DNA from: Bemisia tabaci
Taxonomy: Eukaryota; Arthropoda; Insecta; Hemiptera; Aleyrodidae
DNA: 64,000 nt
Reading direction: 5' to 3'
Assembly (NCBI RefSeq): GCF_918797505.1
Contig: NC_092799.1
Span: 14,222,295 to 14,286,294 of the forward strand
Shown here: positions 21,528 to 30,493 of the stretch, in pieces
How positions within the stretch are numbered: the first letter of the stretch is position 1
Layout: each line of letters begins with the position of its first letter
Notes under the pieces: model-generated
Database searches by the model: none
The model's input: only the letters and a program-made list of their open reading frames with translations
What the model was told of the DNA's origin: nothing
Translations under genes and position numbers: made by a program

Positions 21528-21607
21528 CTCTAATCCGGTGGAATCATAATGAGTCTGCAGCTCCGGTCCAACATTTTCCAATAAAATCCGCCTCTCTTCC
21601 ATAAAAT
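21528..21607 (-). CDS. membrane protein gene, minus strand, upstream exon
   Basis: On the minus strand the exon follows ACTTATTTCAG and ends at GAG|GTAAGA, both consensus. Of its 80 bases, two complete a split codon and 26 codons read FMEERRILLENVGPELQTHY then DSTGLE. The other two frames are closed. The sequence is acidic and helical, consistent with a soluble segment just before the transmembrane helix in the next exon. An ATG is the second full codon, but a preceding exon is more likely because the exon begins with an acceptor. The upstream exon was not identified; a donor-like site at about 21685 gives no open frame. Confidence 0.55.
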
Positions 21608-21868
21608 CTGAAATAAGTAACAGAAAAAAAATGTCGGTTTACGGATCAGAAAATTGGACAAATCTACTTTTATACAATACTTACACTCCTGTTTTAAATC
21701 ATTTTCAGTTTATGCTTCAGTAAAAGAAAATCATTCCGTAAATAATACTGTCATCAAGTAATAAAAGTCCTTGTAAAAGAAGCAAATTTTAGTTACCGGA
21801 CATACGTAACAGACAGATTTCAATCCGCGATATGAAATTAGGTAAAACAAGGCTATTAACAATGTGAC

Positions 21869-22032
21869 CAGTGGCGTAGCGTGTTTCACAATATATCGAT
21901 AGATCTGCCATTTAAACCTAAGGAAAATGATCGATTAACAGGAAGTTCGCAACGAACACCTTAGTGATCAATTCCGCACCATAGCTTAAAGTGGGGAAAT
22001 AGCGATAATCGATCATTCATGTCTCGCCACTG
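21869..22032. mobile_element. hAT-like MITE, family D copy 2
   Basis: CAGTGGCGTAGCGTG at the left and CTCGCCACTG at the right, with ATATATCGATAGATCTGCC, GTTCGCAACGAACACCTTA and GATCGATCATTCA inside. It matches the 53493 copy throughout. No perfect 8-bp duplication is visible at this site. Confidence 0.8.
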
Positions 22033-23435
22033 ATTACGATATATTTATTTTCTCGAGAAATTTACGCTGAGATAAGCCCAAAGCTCATTTTTACAACTTT
22101 CGCACATTTTTTCTGTCCCGACTAGCGCATACCTCTGAAACGTCATGCAAACCCGGTTTCTAAAATTAGTGTATCGCCTAAAAAGAAGTTCGTTGAAATT
22201 CTAAATCACCTGATTCAAAATGCGTATTCTTTTGATTGGTTATCAAAATGAGGCAACCATGCTGGAGGCGTTGAATTTTATTTTAATTGAATCAAACCCA
22301 CGGAGACATCGTAAAAGTTAAGCAGTTTCCTCTCGACGAAAGTTCTTTCAAAGTTGCAGAGAAGAGCGGAAAAATTAGCTCTCAATTTTAAACCAACTTT
22401 ATCGTCTGTGCTGAGCAAAGATGAAAAGCGGTAGAGGTGAATGATGGTGCCGTTGCAGAGATAATCATCGTTTCGTTGCCCTATGCATAAAAACCCGTAC
22501 GTATTTGGAGATTTATATTCCAGTTACGCGGTTCTGTGCGGCCCGCAAGACCGCAGATGTTCACCCTACATTGACTAAAAAATCACCCAAATGTAAGGCA
22601 TTTTGATAAGAGTTACGTGGTTCTATCCGGCTCCGAGGATTTAGAGTCTATTTCAGCTTGCTGATCTGAAACACGTGTATTCAAGTGAGATTACATTGGA
22701 GATATGCGGTTTTTGGTTCAAAGAGGGTATCGTTTGCTTTCCGTTCAACGTGACAACGTCCGGAGGGACAAAGGACGGCCGATGAGAAAAGTTTGAGCTG
22801 AATGGGCCGTAATCTCGCGGACGCGGTTATCTGGAGTGAGCAAATTTTACAACTTCCTCAGATTTGCGGAAACTTTAAGATCCCGTTGCGTCGCGAATTA
22901 ATTTTGTTTTCATTTAGTGTCACGCTCTAGCAGACTGAGGTACCTCTCAAACCCTTTTTACCTTTTGTAGGATTTTGTAAAAGAGGTATTGATTCATAGT
23001 GTTCACATTGGAGTGTTCGATATCATCTGCCCTATCATTTTTCCACGTGCTCCTTTAAATTTCGGATTTAATTATCATGGTTTGCTAAACACATTAATGC
23101 TATCGAGCTGTGCATCAAAAATACTGAAGAAGATATGACAAAATCTTAATATTTAAATATGTTTTTAAATAAATATGTTTACATGGAAATAAGTGCACAA
23201 TGCCGATCTAAAACGTCACTTTTAACTACATTTTATCATTAATTAATTTATACCTTTAGTCATCTTCTCCGTATTTTACTCTTCCTCCTCTTTTTTCTTC
23301 TTCTTTGATCATTCTTCCTCTTCGTCCTTTTATACTCCTCTTCCTTACATGACCATACTTCTTTATTATAGAAAAAAGAGCTAGGGGTTATCCTTCAATA
23401 TTGTGGCACTACCCCAATTTGTTCGGTGATTTGGG
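22033..23435. other. no gene seen
   Basis: 1.4 kb with no supported exon. A CT-rich, polypyrimidine stretch is at about 23277-23345. Confidence 0.4.
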
Positions 23436-23523
23436 CATTTCCAATTAATTGTGGTAGTGCCGCAGCGTTTGGGTTAATAACCTAATTAATCGGGGTACGA
23501 CCACAATTAATTAGAAATGGCCG
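23436..23523. repeat. short palindromic element
   Basis: CCAATTAATTGTGGTAGTGC on the left pairs with GTACGACCACAATTAATT on the right, arms about 25 bp. An AT-rich loop separates them. Confidence 0.7.
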
Positions 23524-23724
23524 TATCATCCAACAACCGCGTGCTCTTTTTTCCCCGTGGTCCATGTAGGCGGTTCCGGCAGGAAAAAATCGATACCATT
23601 GAGAAATTGATATTTCTTCCTGACGCAGAGCCATTCGGCTCTTTTGACCGGAGTTGGAATACCGTTCGCCCGCACGGTATTAAATTCAAATGTACGGTAT
23701 AAAGTTGGGTCCCTGAGGAGTCCT

Positions 23725-25108
23725 CCCGCCCAACACGAAATATTGCAGCAATATTGCAGCAATATTGTCAATATTGAAACAATATTGTCATGTAAATATT
23801 TCCTTAAATACACTGCAGAAATATGTTGACAATATTGCTAAAATATTTCATGACAATATTGTAACAATATATTTATAAAAATGTTTTAAATATATTTACA
23901 AAATATATTTATGTAATTACTTTTAAAACAGTTTGTAAAATATATTTACAAAATATTTTAAAATTATTTTAGAAATATTAGTTTAAAAATATTTGTTTAA
24001 TATTATGTTAAAAATATTTTATAAATATTTTTGTAATATTTAAAAATTAATTGCTAAAATGGCAAAAAATGGTTTGCGATTTCTGCAATTTGCTTTTTTT
24101 GCTAAAATGCCCACCCTCGTGGCGAGAACGACAAAACAATTTGCAAAAGTGGTAATTTTATTGTGCGAAAATGGCAAACTATACTTTTGCGAAATTAACA
24201 TTACTAGTTTATGCTATTATGGCTAAAATTTTTGCTAGATTTTCAAAATGTTTGCCAAATTAGCGTATGGTTTTGCTCTGTTTACCAATTATTTTGCGGA
24301 ACTTACTAAAATCAATCGCTAGAAAAAAGAAAGGGGGGGGGGGAAGAAAAGACAAAAAGAAGGGAAAAAAATAAATAACATAACATAAATACATCGACAT
24401 AAATTCAAACTAGGAAAAAGCTCAAATAATTAAAACTGGAAAAAGACGCAATTATAAAAAACAGTAATTTGGTAAAGAAAAAAATGAGAGAGAGTTAAAA
24501 AAAACGAAAATTTGTAATACATGAATAGGAATATGTTGAGTACAATTAATAAAGAATTTGAAACACAAATTACAGGATGAAATAAAAAATAATAAATAAA
24601 TAATAAATAATAAATTCTGGTAAAATATTATAAGAATCCGTCAATAAACAAACATATTACGGACTCAGAGGCCTGCGATAGTTAAGAGATTGAATTTACG
24701 GGCCCATCTACATCAAGCCTGGCTGGTCTGGTGGTAAAGTACTGGACTTCGGATATCAACTCCACCCCGAGGCGTGGGTTCTAATCCCGACTAGGACGGC
24801 GCGGATTTTAAGGTCAGTAACAACTCTACGATCCACAACCTGGACGCATGTGTACATTAGAAAGAAAATTAGTACCAAAGACGTCTCCTAGAGTGCGCGC
24901 ACACGGATATGGAATATGATAACCTCATCGCAAGTAAATATTTTTAAAATATATTATCAATATTACCTTGACAATATTGCTGCAATATTGTCAGGGGGGC
25001 GGACAACAAACTATTGCAGCAATATTATTTCGATATTGTTAAAATATTGTTAAAATGTTTTTGACAATATTTCAGCAATATTTTTAAAATATTTCCGTGT
25101 TGGGCGGG
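23725..25108. mobile_element. TIR element rich in AATATT motifs, ~1.38 kb
   Basis: The ends are inverted copies: CCCGCCCAACACG at 23725 and CGTGTTGGGCGGG at 25108. Both run inward into runs of AATATTG and CAATATT words (23740-24060 and 24940-25090). Between them lie A-rich sequence and a tRNA-derived SINE. There is no transposase frame and no clear target duplication. Confidence 0.7.
24715..24930 (+). mobile_element. tRNA-derived SINE inside the TIR element
   Basis: 24717-24802 resembles a tRNA. It has a box A-like TGGTGGTAAAGTACTGG at about 24731, ACTTCGGAT in the anticodon-arm region, and a box B-like GGTTCTAATCCC at about 24777, ending CGACTAGG. About 130 bases of unrelated tail follow. 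An insertion between box A and box B and a mutated box B (GGTTCTAATCC) argue against a functional tRNA gene. Confidence 0.6.
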
Positions 25109-25263
25109 CTACTTATTGTTAACGGGTCGCGTCCCATTTCAGTGAACAGTCACAGTCACGGTCTGTCTGCGAAGGAGTTCCTGATACGACTTTAAGCTCA
25201 TCGTATTTTTCAGCTCCAGCAAGCCATTTTAATGACTTTGCCGCATTCAGGTCATCCGGGCCC

Positions 25264-25508
25264 TCTAAGGAAGAACGCCGTATGAAAATTCGAGAGTTGC
25301 CAAATTTCCCGTGATAAAACATGTATTTTTGACAACATCTATGTATATTTTTCCTTGAAATTTTCAGATATTTTAGATTAAAGTGCAAACTAAATTGTAT
25401 AAAATTTTTGGAAAATAATATTCACAATTTTTCCGGTAGATTCGGTTTTTATCGGAGGAAACGTGACAACGTCTGATGGCTCATACGGCGTTTTTCCTTA
25501 GCACAGCA
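25264..25508. mobile_element. MITE family A, copy 5 (5' end trimmed)
   Basis: CTCTAAGGAAGAACGCCGT at the left, lacking the first bases of the TIR, and TTTTTCCTTAGCACAGCAA at the right. The interior matches copies 3 and 8. Confidence 0.85.
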
Positions 25509-25727
25509 ACCCTGCTCCCGAGCTCACGGCGATTTCCGTTCCGTCCCGTGGACAGCGCACCCGAGAGCCTTAGAATACGGTTCGAATTTCCTGAAGCTCT
25601 GCGAAATTAGTGTAAGTATGCACGTATGTATCGATGCACTGTATGAAAGGGCGTGTTGCATTCAATCACGCTTGAATACGTAAGGAAATAAAAATGAACC
25701 TTGGATGTCACCGCACAGTCTCGAAGT

Positions 25728-25897
25728 TATGAATATTTTTCTTTGGAATTTTCAGTTACTCAAGGTGAAATTGCGAACAAAATCATCTGAAACTTTGGGA
25801 GGAAAATATTCATAAGTTTACCAGGCAATTCGTGTTTTATCCAAGGAAATTTGGCAACGCCTGAAGGTTCATACGACGTTTTTCTTTAGCATGGTAG
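25728..25897. mobile_element. MITE family A, copy 6 (right part only)
   Basis: Begins within the element (GAATATTTTTCTTTGGAATT) and carries the complete right end, TTTGGCAACGCCTGAAGG to CTTTAGCATGGTAG. The left terminal repeat is absent. Confidence 0.75.
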
Positions 25898-25984
25898 TGC
25901 ACTGGTCGGAAATGGTGTACACCGCGCGCGGTCACAGTAGGTCCAGCACCTAGAAAATACAAACGAGCGATTGAAGCGCGCACC

Positions 25985-26115
25985 GTGTTGAACGCGCAAC
26001 GCGTGAAGTATTCATGCAGTCTTGTAGGCGCTAATATGCGTTCCACGCTAAGGCTGACCGCACTGTGTTCGGCGGGGTTAGTTAAAGTGGCGGAGTCAGC
26101 ATTTTTCAACTTGCT
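25985..26115 (-). repeat. repeat B remnant (copy 5)
   Basis: Contains GCGTGAAGTATTC, TTGTAGGCGCTAATATGCG and AGTCAGCATTTTTCAACTTG, in the order found in copy 1 on the plus strand. The palindrome is half lost. Confidence 0.55.
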
Positions 26116-26874
26116 ACTACCATTAAGTTTTTGCACACTCTGCAATACCTTTCCTCCTGTACAGAAATCAGTTTTGCTATTTTAGGAGGATTTAGCTATT
26201 GATTTCCTTTGATTCTTGGTGTAACCGTAAATAAGTATTATTGGTTAGTCGCTGAATTTATGATAAGCATACAGGAATAAATTCAAAATTTCCCCCCTCA
26301 ACATTTTCTTAGTTTTAGGGGGATACCTCTCCGATGTTCTGATTATACTGATTGTTATTTACTTTGAAATAAAATTTCTTCTGCTAGGAGAATTCTATGT
26401 CTTATCTCTATTAATTATTTTCTATTTATTGCTCTAGAATCTTTGTTCTTTTTACGTTTAATAGATTTTAAGTCAGGTGTTTGTCAATATTACGAATGTC
26501 TAGTCAAGAAGCCAAAGCTTAGTGATAGGTTTAAAGAATTATCTATATATCTATACATAATGTGGTAGAAAGTGCGGTGTATTACGGTCACTTAAAATCC
26601 TAAAAAAAATTACATAAAATCTAACTTATTTTCTACTTTGTATTTACATAGAAATTTATTATTAGTCTTAAGAAGGAGCATTGAAAGTGCATACTGTTCA
26701 AGAAATAACAAGAAAAGCGCCCTCAGGGAGCATCGTATACGAAGAACACTAGACGAATTCCATTACAACGCCTGAATGCAACTATTCGGGCTCCACGGAT
26801 ATCTGTGTTGCATACGCACAGATGTGAAGGCGTTTTGAATTCCAGGCTTTTGCCGATTTATTCGCAGGGCAGTG
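26116..26874. other. no gene seen
   Basis: AT-rich, no splice-consistent frame. Confidence 0.4.
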
Positions 26875-27120
26875 CTACCGTGCTAAGCAAGAACGCCGTA
26901 AATCCATCAAGATTTTCCCGCGTTTTTTGGAACTTAACACTTTATAAAATAAAACCTGTTTTACCCATGAACCTCAAATTTTCAGGTTAAGTTCTTGATA
27001 GTATTTACAAAAGCATTGTGTAAAAACATTGTCCCAAGGTGCACACGTTTTTCTGCTACAATACATTGTGTCAAAAACAAATTAAAATGACGTTTACGGC
27101 GTTTTTGCGTTGCACGGCAG
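26875..27120. mobile_element. MITE family A, subfamily with different interior, duplication AGTG
   Basis: Ends CTACCGTGCTAAGCAAG and TTTTTGCGTTGCACGGCAG, with AGTG at 26871-26874 and 27121-27124. The terminal repeats resemble family A, but the interior does not. It is therefore a distinct subfamily probably mobilised by the same enzyme. Confidence 0.85.
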
Positions 27121-28259
27121 AGTGTGCATTGGTACTTTAGTTTTTTAAAGAATTTTATAACCCTGACAAAATAAGCTTCCGAGAAGAATCTAAAATGTTT
27201 GGTTACACTTTTTCCTTACGTAAACCATTTATTTCCCCGAAGAGTCGAGAACGATGAACCTCTGACGCCAAGGATCCCGGCACCGATGAATAAAATGATT
27301 TCACATGCGACCGATCAAAAGAGGGACCAGAACGGCCAGCGGTTCGCCCCGTTTATCAGGTCAGAGCAAACTGCACGCGCACTTTCCCTCAGTTTTGTTT
27401 ATTCTACCTCGCGGGCGCGGCGAAGCGGGGCGGGGTGAATCGATTAGGGGGAAATTGATAAAGAGCGCGGTGTAAAGACAAGCGAAATTGAATTGGAAAG
27501 TGTATGCGGAATTGGAAACGTCTCACGATGACGTGGCGTCCCAACATTGCCAGTTTCGCCGTCACTCCGCCCCCCCCCCCCCCCCCACGGGTACCATTAC
27601 CGCTCGTCGTTTGTGCTGGAAAAATGACATTAAGCTGGGTCATCACGAGTTGGAGCGCTGTCCGAATGATGATAGCTGGATATACTCGTTGCTTCCCTTG
27701 TGAATCATATCCGCCCTAACTCGAAGAAGATTATGGAGTGAGGGGTGACGTGCTCTCGTTTTAAGTATGGCATGTGTATTGAAGGGTGTTGCGTTTTTTT
27801 GATTCGTCAGAATTTTGAGAACAGTTTTGCCCATAGATGGATTTTCCGATATTCTACTATTATGGGCAACAGAAGCGTTACAACTGCATTCTCGTGCAAT
27901 GAAAAAATTTACTCTCCATTGACATACCAGCGTACTTAATTAATGATACGTTTAGAGACCCGCACAAAACAAATGATCAGTGAAATTTTAAAAAACTCAC
28001 TTGCACGTAAAATATTAATTTGCGAACGCGTTTCGCCGGCTCGCAACTCCGGCACCCTCAGGCGACTCTATGATTAAAATTTTGCAACTAATATTCCGCA
28101 ATATTAATTGCATTTGCAAATTACAAGTAATGAGTAATTTCCCTTTTTTTTGAGAAATTTTGCAACGACGGAGGGTGATAGCGGCGCGGCGTGGCCTACA
28201 TATGAAGCCGTTGAACCGTTCGAAAACATATTTCCGTCACTTGGGCGTCCTCTGAGACT
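27121..28259. other. no gene seen; C-run at 27569-27587
   Basis: 27200-27720 is GC-richer and has several overlapping 70-80 codon frames on both strands, with no domain or splice support. Confidence 0.4.
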
Positions 28260-28383
28260 TCGTCGCTCCCCTGACATAAGAGCATATCTCCATTTCCACG
28301 AGGGCCCCGGACAGCATAAAGTCACGCGGAGCACAGGGCTCACGTGAGGATCGAGGCACGCCCTCGCGTCAGCGGAGCGACGA
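28260..28383. mobile_element. family G element, next to assembly gap
   Basis: CGTCGCTCCCCTGACATAAG at the left and CTCGCGTCAGCGGAGCGACG at the right are inverted copies. The interior has ACGAGGGCCCCGGACAGCAT. About 124 bp, ending 13 bases before the gap. Confidence 0.75.
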
Positions 28384-28396
28384 CTTGTGTGTCTCT

Positions 28397-28896
28397 NNNN
28401 NNNNNNNNNNNNNNNNNNNNNNNNNNNNNNNNNNNNNNNNNNNNNNNNNNNNNNNNNNNNNNNNNNNNNNNNNNNNNNNNNNNNNNNNNNNNNNNNNNNN
28501 NNNNNNNNNNNNNNNNNNNNNNNNNNNNNNNNNNNNNNNNNNNNNNNNNNNNNNNNNNNNNNNNNNNNNNNNNNNNNNNNNNNNNNNNNNNNNNNNNNNN
28601 NNNNNNNNNNNNNNNNNNNNNNNNNNNNNNNNNNNNNNNNNNNNNNNNNNNNNNNNNNNNNNNNNNNNNNNNNNNNNNNNNNNNNNNNNNNNNNNNNNNN
28701 NNNNNNNNNNNNNNNNNNNNNNNNNNNNNNNNNNNNNNNNNNNNNNNNNNNNNNNNNNNNNNNNNNNNNNNNNNNNNNNNNNNNNNNNNNNNNNNNNNNN
28801 NNNNNNNNNNNNNNNNNNNNNNNNNNNNNNNNNNNNNNNNNNNNNNNNNNNNNNNNNNNNNNNNNNNNNNNNNNNNNNNNNNNNNNNNNNNNNNNN
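28397..28896. other. assembly gap, 500 N
   Basis: Exactly 500 undetermined bases, probably a placeholder of nominal length. It could hide an upstream exon of the alpha-glucosidase. Confidence 1.
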
Positions 28897-29628
28897 CGAT
28901 CAACAGTCAAATCTTCTAGAAATTAGCAACTGTTAATGAGGCAACTTCTCATTTTCAAAAATTAAGGAAGTTGGGACTTTGCAACGTAAGAAATCCACGC
29001 GCTTCATGCAATCGATCTCTTAAACGAATCCCAACTATAGAATAGAAAAAGCCCGGTTTCATAAATTTTGTTTGTAAATATTTTTCAAAAAATCTTTTTA
29101 TAAATGTTTTTAATACTTTTTAGGGAATAAAATGTTTACGGGCAATATGTTTGAATTACTTTCAAAATATTCCCTAAAAAAGTTCTAAAACATTATAAAA
29201 ATATTTTGAATGTATTTGGATAAAGGTGACAATATTATCAAAATATATGTATTTTCAAAATATTTTGTGTTAACTGGGAAAGGATACGGTGCCTAGAGCC
29301 GGGGAATTCAGCTACATGAACCAACGCCGATTCATCGATGTTGGCAGCACTATAATTGTTCCTCCATTAAAATTCATTAAAAATATCGATTTTAAGTGAA
29401 GCAAGCTGCCTCACCAAGAATCGATTGTTTTACATGCGTCGCGTACATTGAGGAAAAACATTGTTGCCGATTTTCAAGAATCGCCACTAACATGATCCGA
29501 ATAGTACGGTCAACATAGAACACCATACTTGCGGTATATACGACCAAAGTTTTACTTCTCAGTATGAATAGCTTTTTTTACATAGTGATCCGAAAGTCCT
29601 GTAACACCAGGCGCCACTATTGTAAATT
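28897..29628. other. no exon seen; AT-rich repeat remnant
   Basis: 29060-29281 has many AATATTTT words and ends AAAATATTTTGTGTTAACTG, in the style of the 23725 element but not the same. No exon matching the alpha-glucosidase family was recognised. Confidence 0.4.
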
Positions 29629-30007
29629 GGACGTATTTCTATCGAACGGAACCATGCCGACGGTGAAACTACCAAACCACGTATCTCGTTTGCGGTGTTT
29701 TTAAATCTACGCTCACATTTTATTTTTTTGAAGTAGACCAAATCAATATCATTCCTTGAAATTTTCACGGAATTTCCTCCGCAGAAAGAGGAAAAATCAC
29801 AGAAATTTTCAAGACTGGATGTTAAGTAGTTTTTTCATTTAAAAAATAAAGTATGACAGGAAGTCTGCGACGTCGCAAACCGAGATACGTGGTTTGGTAG
29901 TTTCACCGTCGATGTGCATTATGACGTGAGCCCTGTTATGTATATATTCTTATGAGTCTCAGGTCACACGTCGTGATGCACATAGCTCCGTTAAGCAGAA
30001 ATAGTCC
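29629..30007. mobile_element. family F element split by a family E insertion
   Basis: Left end GGACGTATTTCTATCGAAC, right end CCGTTAAGCAGAAATAGTCC. The family E element at 29658-29911 interrupts it after AACGGAACCATGC, and F resumes with ATGTGCATTATGACGTGAGC. The uninterrupted sequence is present at 57387-57445. Confidence 0.8.
29658..29911. mobile_element. family E MITE nested in family F, duplication ATG(C/T)
   Basis: The ends CGACGGTGAAACTACCAAAC and GTTTGGTAGTTTCACCGTCG are inverted copies. Flanks are ATGC and ATGT, a slightly diverged 4-bp duplication of the ATGT in the empty site. 254 bp, no coding. Confidence 0.9.
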
Positions 30008-30237
30008 AGTTTTGAGGTATTTAAACGGAGACCTAACACTTTAAGAGTTCTCCAAGGTTCAGGTAAACTACTTTTGGAACCCTCCTAAATTTTAGGGGGA
30101 CCCTCTGCAAAAAGACCAAAAGTTTGATGTTTCCAAAGGTGGTGCGATAATTTTGGATCACCCTGTATGCTGGTGCTTAGCTCCGTGCCCCGCTTGTAGT
30201 TGAGTGTGAATCTCGATGATTTTGTTTATCGTTTCAG

Positions 30238-30493
30238 ATGGGTAACCATGACAACCACCGAATAGCAGCGCGCTATGGGACGGATCTGGTGGACGGAATT
30301 AACATGATCGGATTACTCCTACCGGGAACCGGGAATACATACTACGGTGACGAAATTGGCATGGATGACGCCAAGATCCGATTTGATGAGGGTGTGGATC
30401 CACAGGCGTGTCAGTTCGACCAGGACTGGTACAACCGGGTTTCGAGGGATCCTGAGAGGACCCCCATGCAGTGGGATACTTCTCTAAATGCAG
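30238..30493 (+). CDS. alpha-glucosidase exon with NHD and RTPMQW motifs
   Basis: Follows ATCGTTTCAG and ends GCAG|GTCAAG, leaving one base of a Gly codon. Residues 2-5 GNHD hold the conserved His and transition-state Asp. Residues 35-41 are YYGDEIG and 74-80 RTPMQWD. The ATG at its start is an internal Met of the motif, not the initiator, because the family has several hundred residues before it. The 111-codon frame on the opposite strand is a shadow. Confidence 0.95.

Noticed and set aside
24717..24802. Functional tRNA gene
   Set aside because: Box B is GGTTCTAATCC instead of GGTTCRANTCC, the variable region is too long, and the cloverleaf ends do not pair well. A SINE is more likely.
27404..27719. 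Overlapping frames around the C-run
   Set aside because: Proline/glycine runs arise from the homopolymer; no splice sites or conserved residues.
28104..28936. Several long open frames across 28.1-28.9 kb
   Set aside because: They consist almost entirely of undetermined bases in the 500-N gap.
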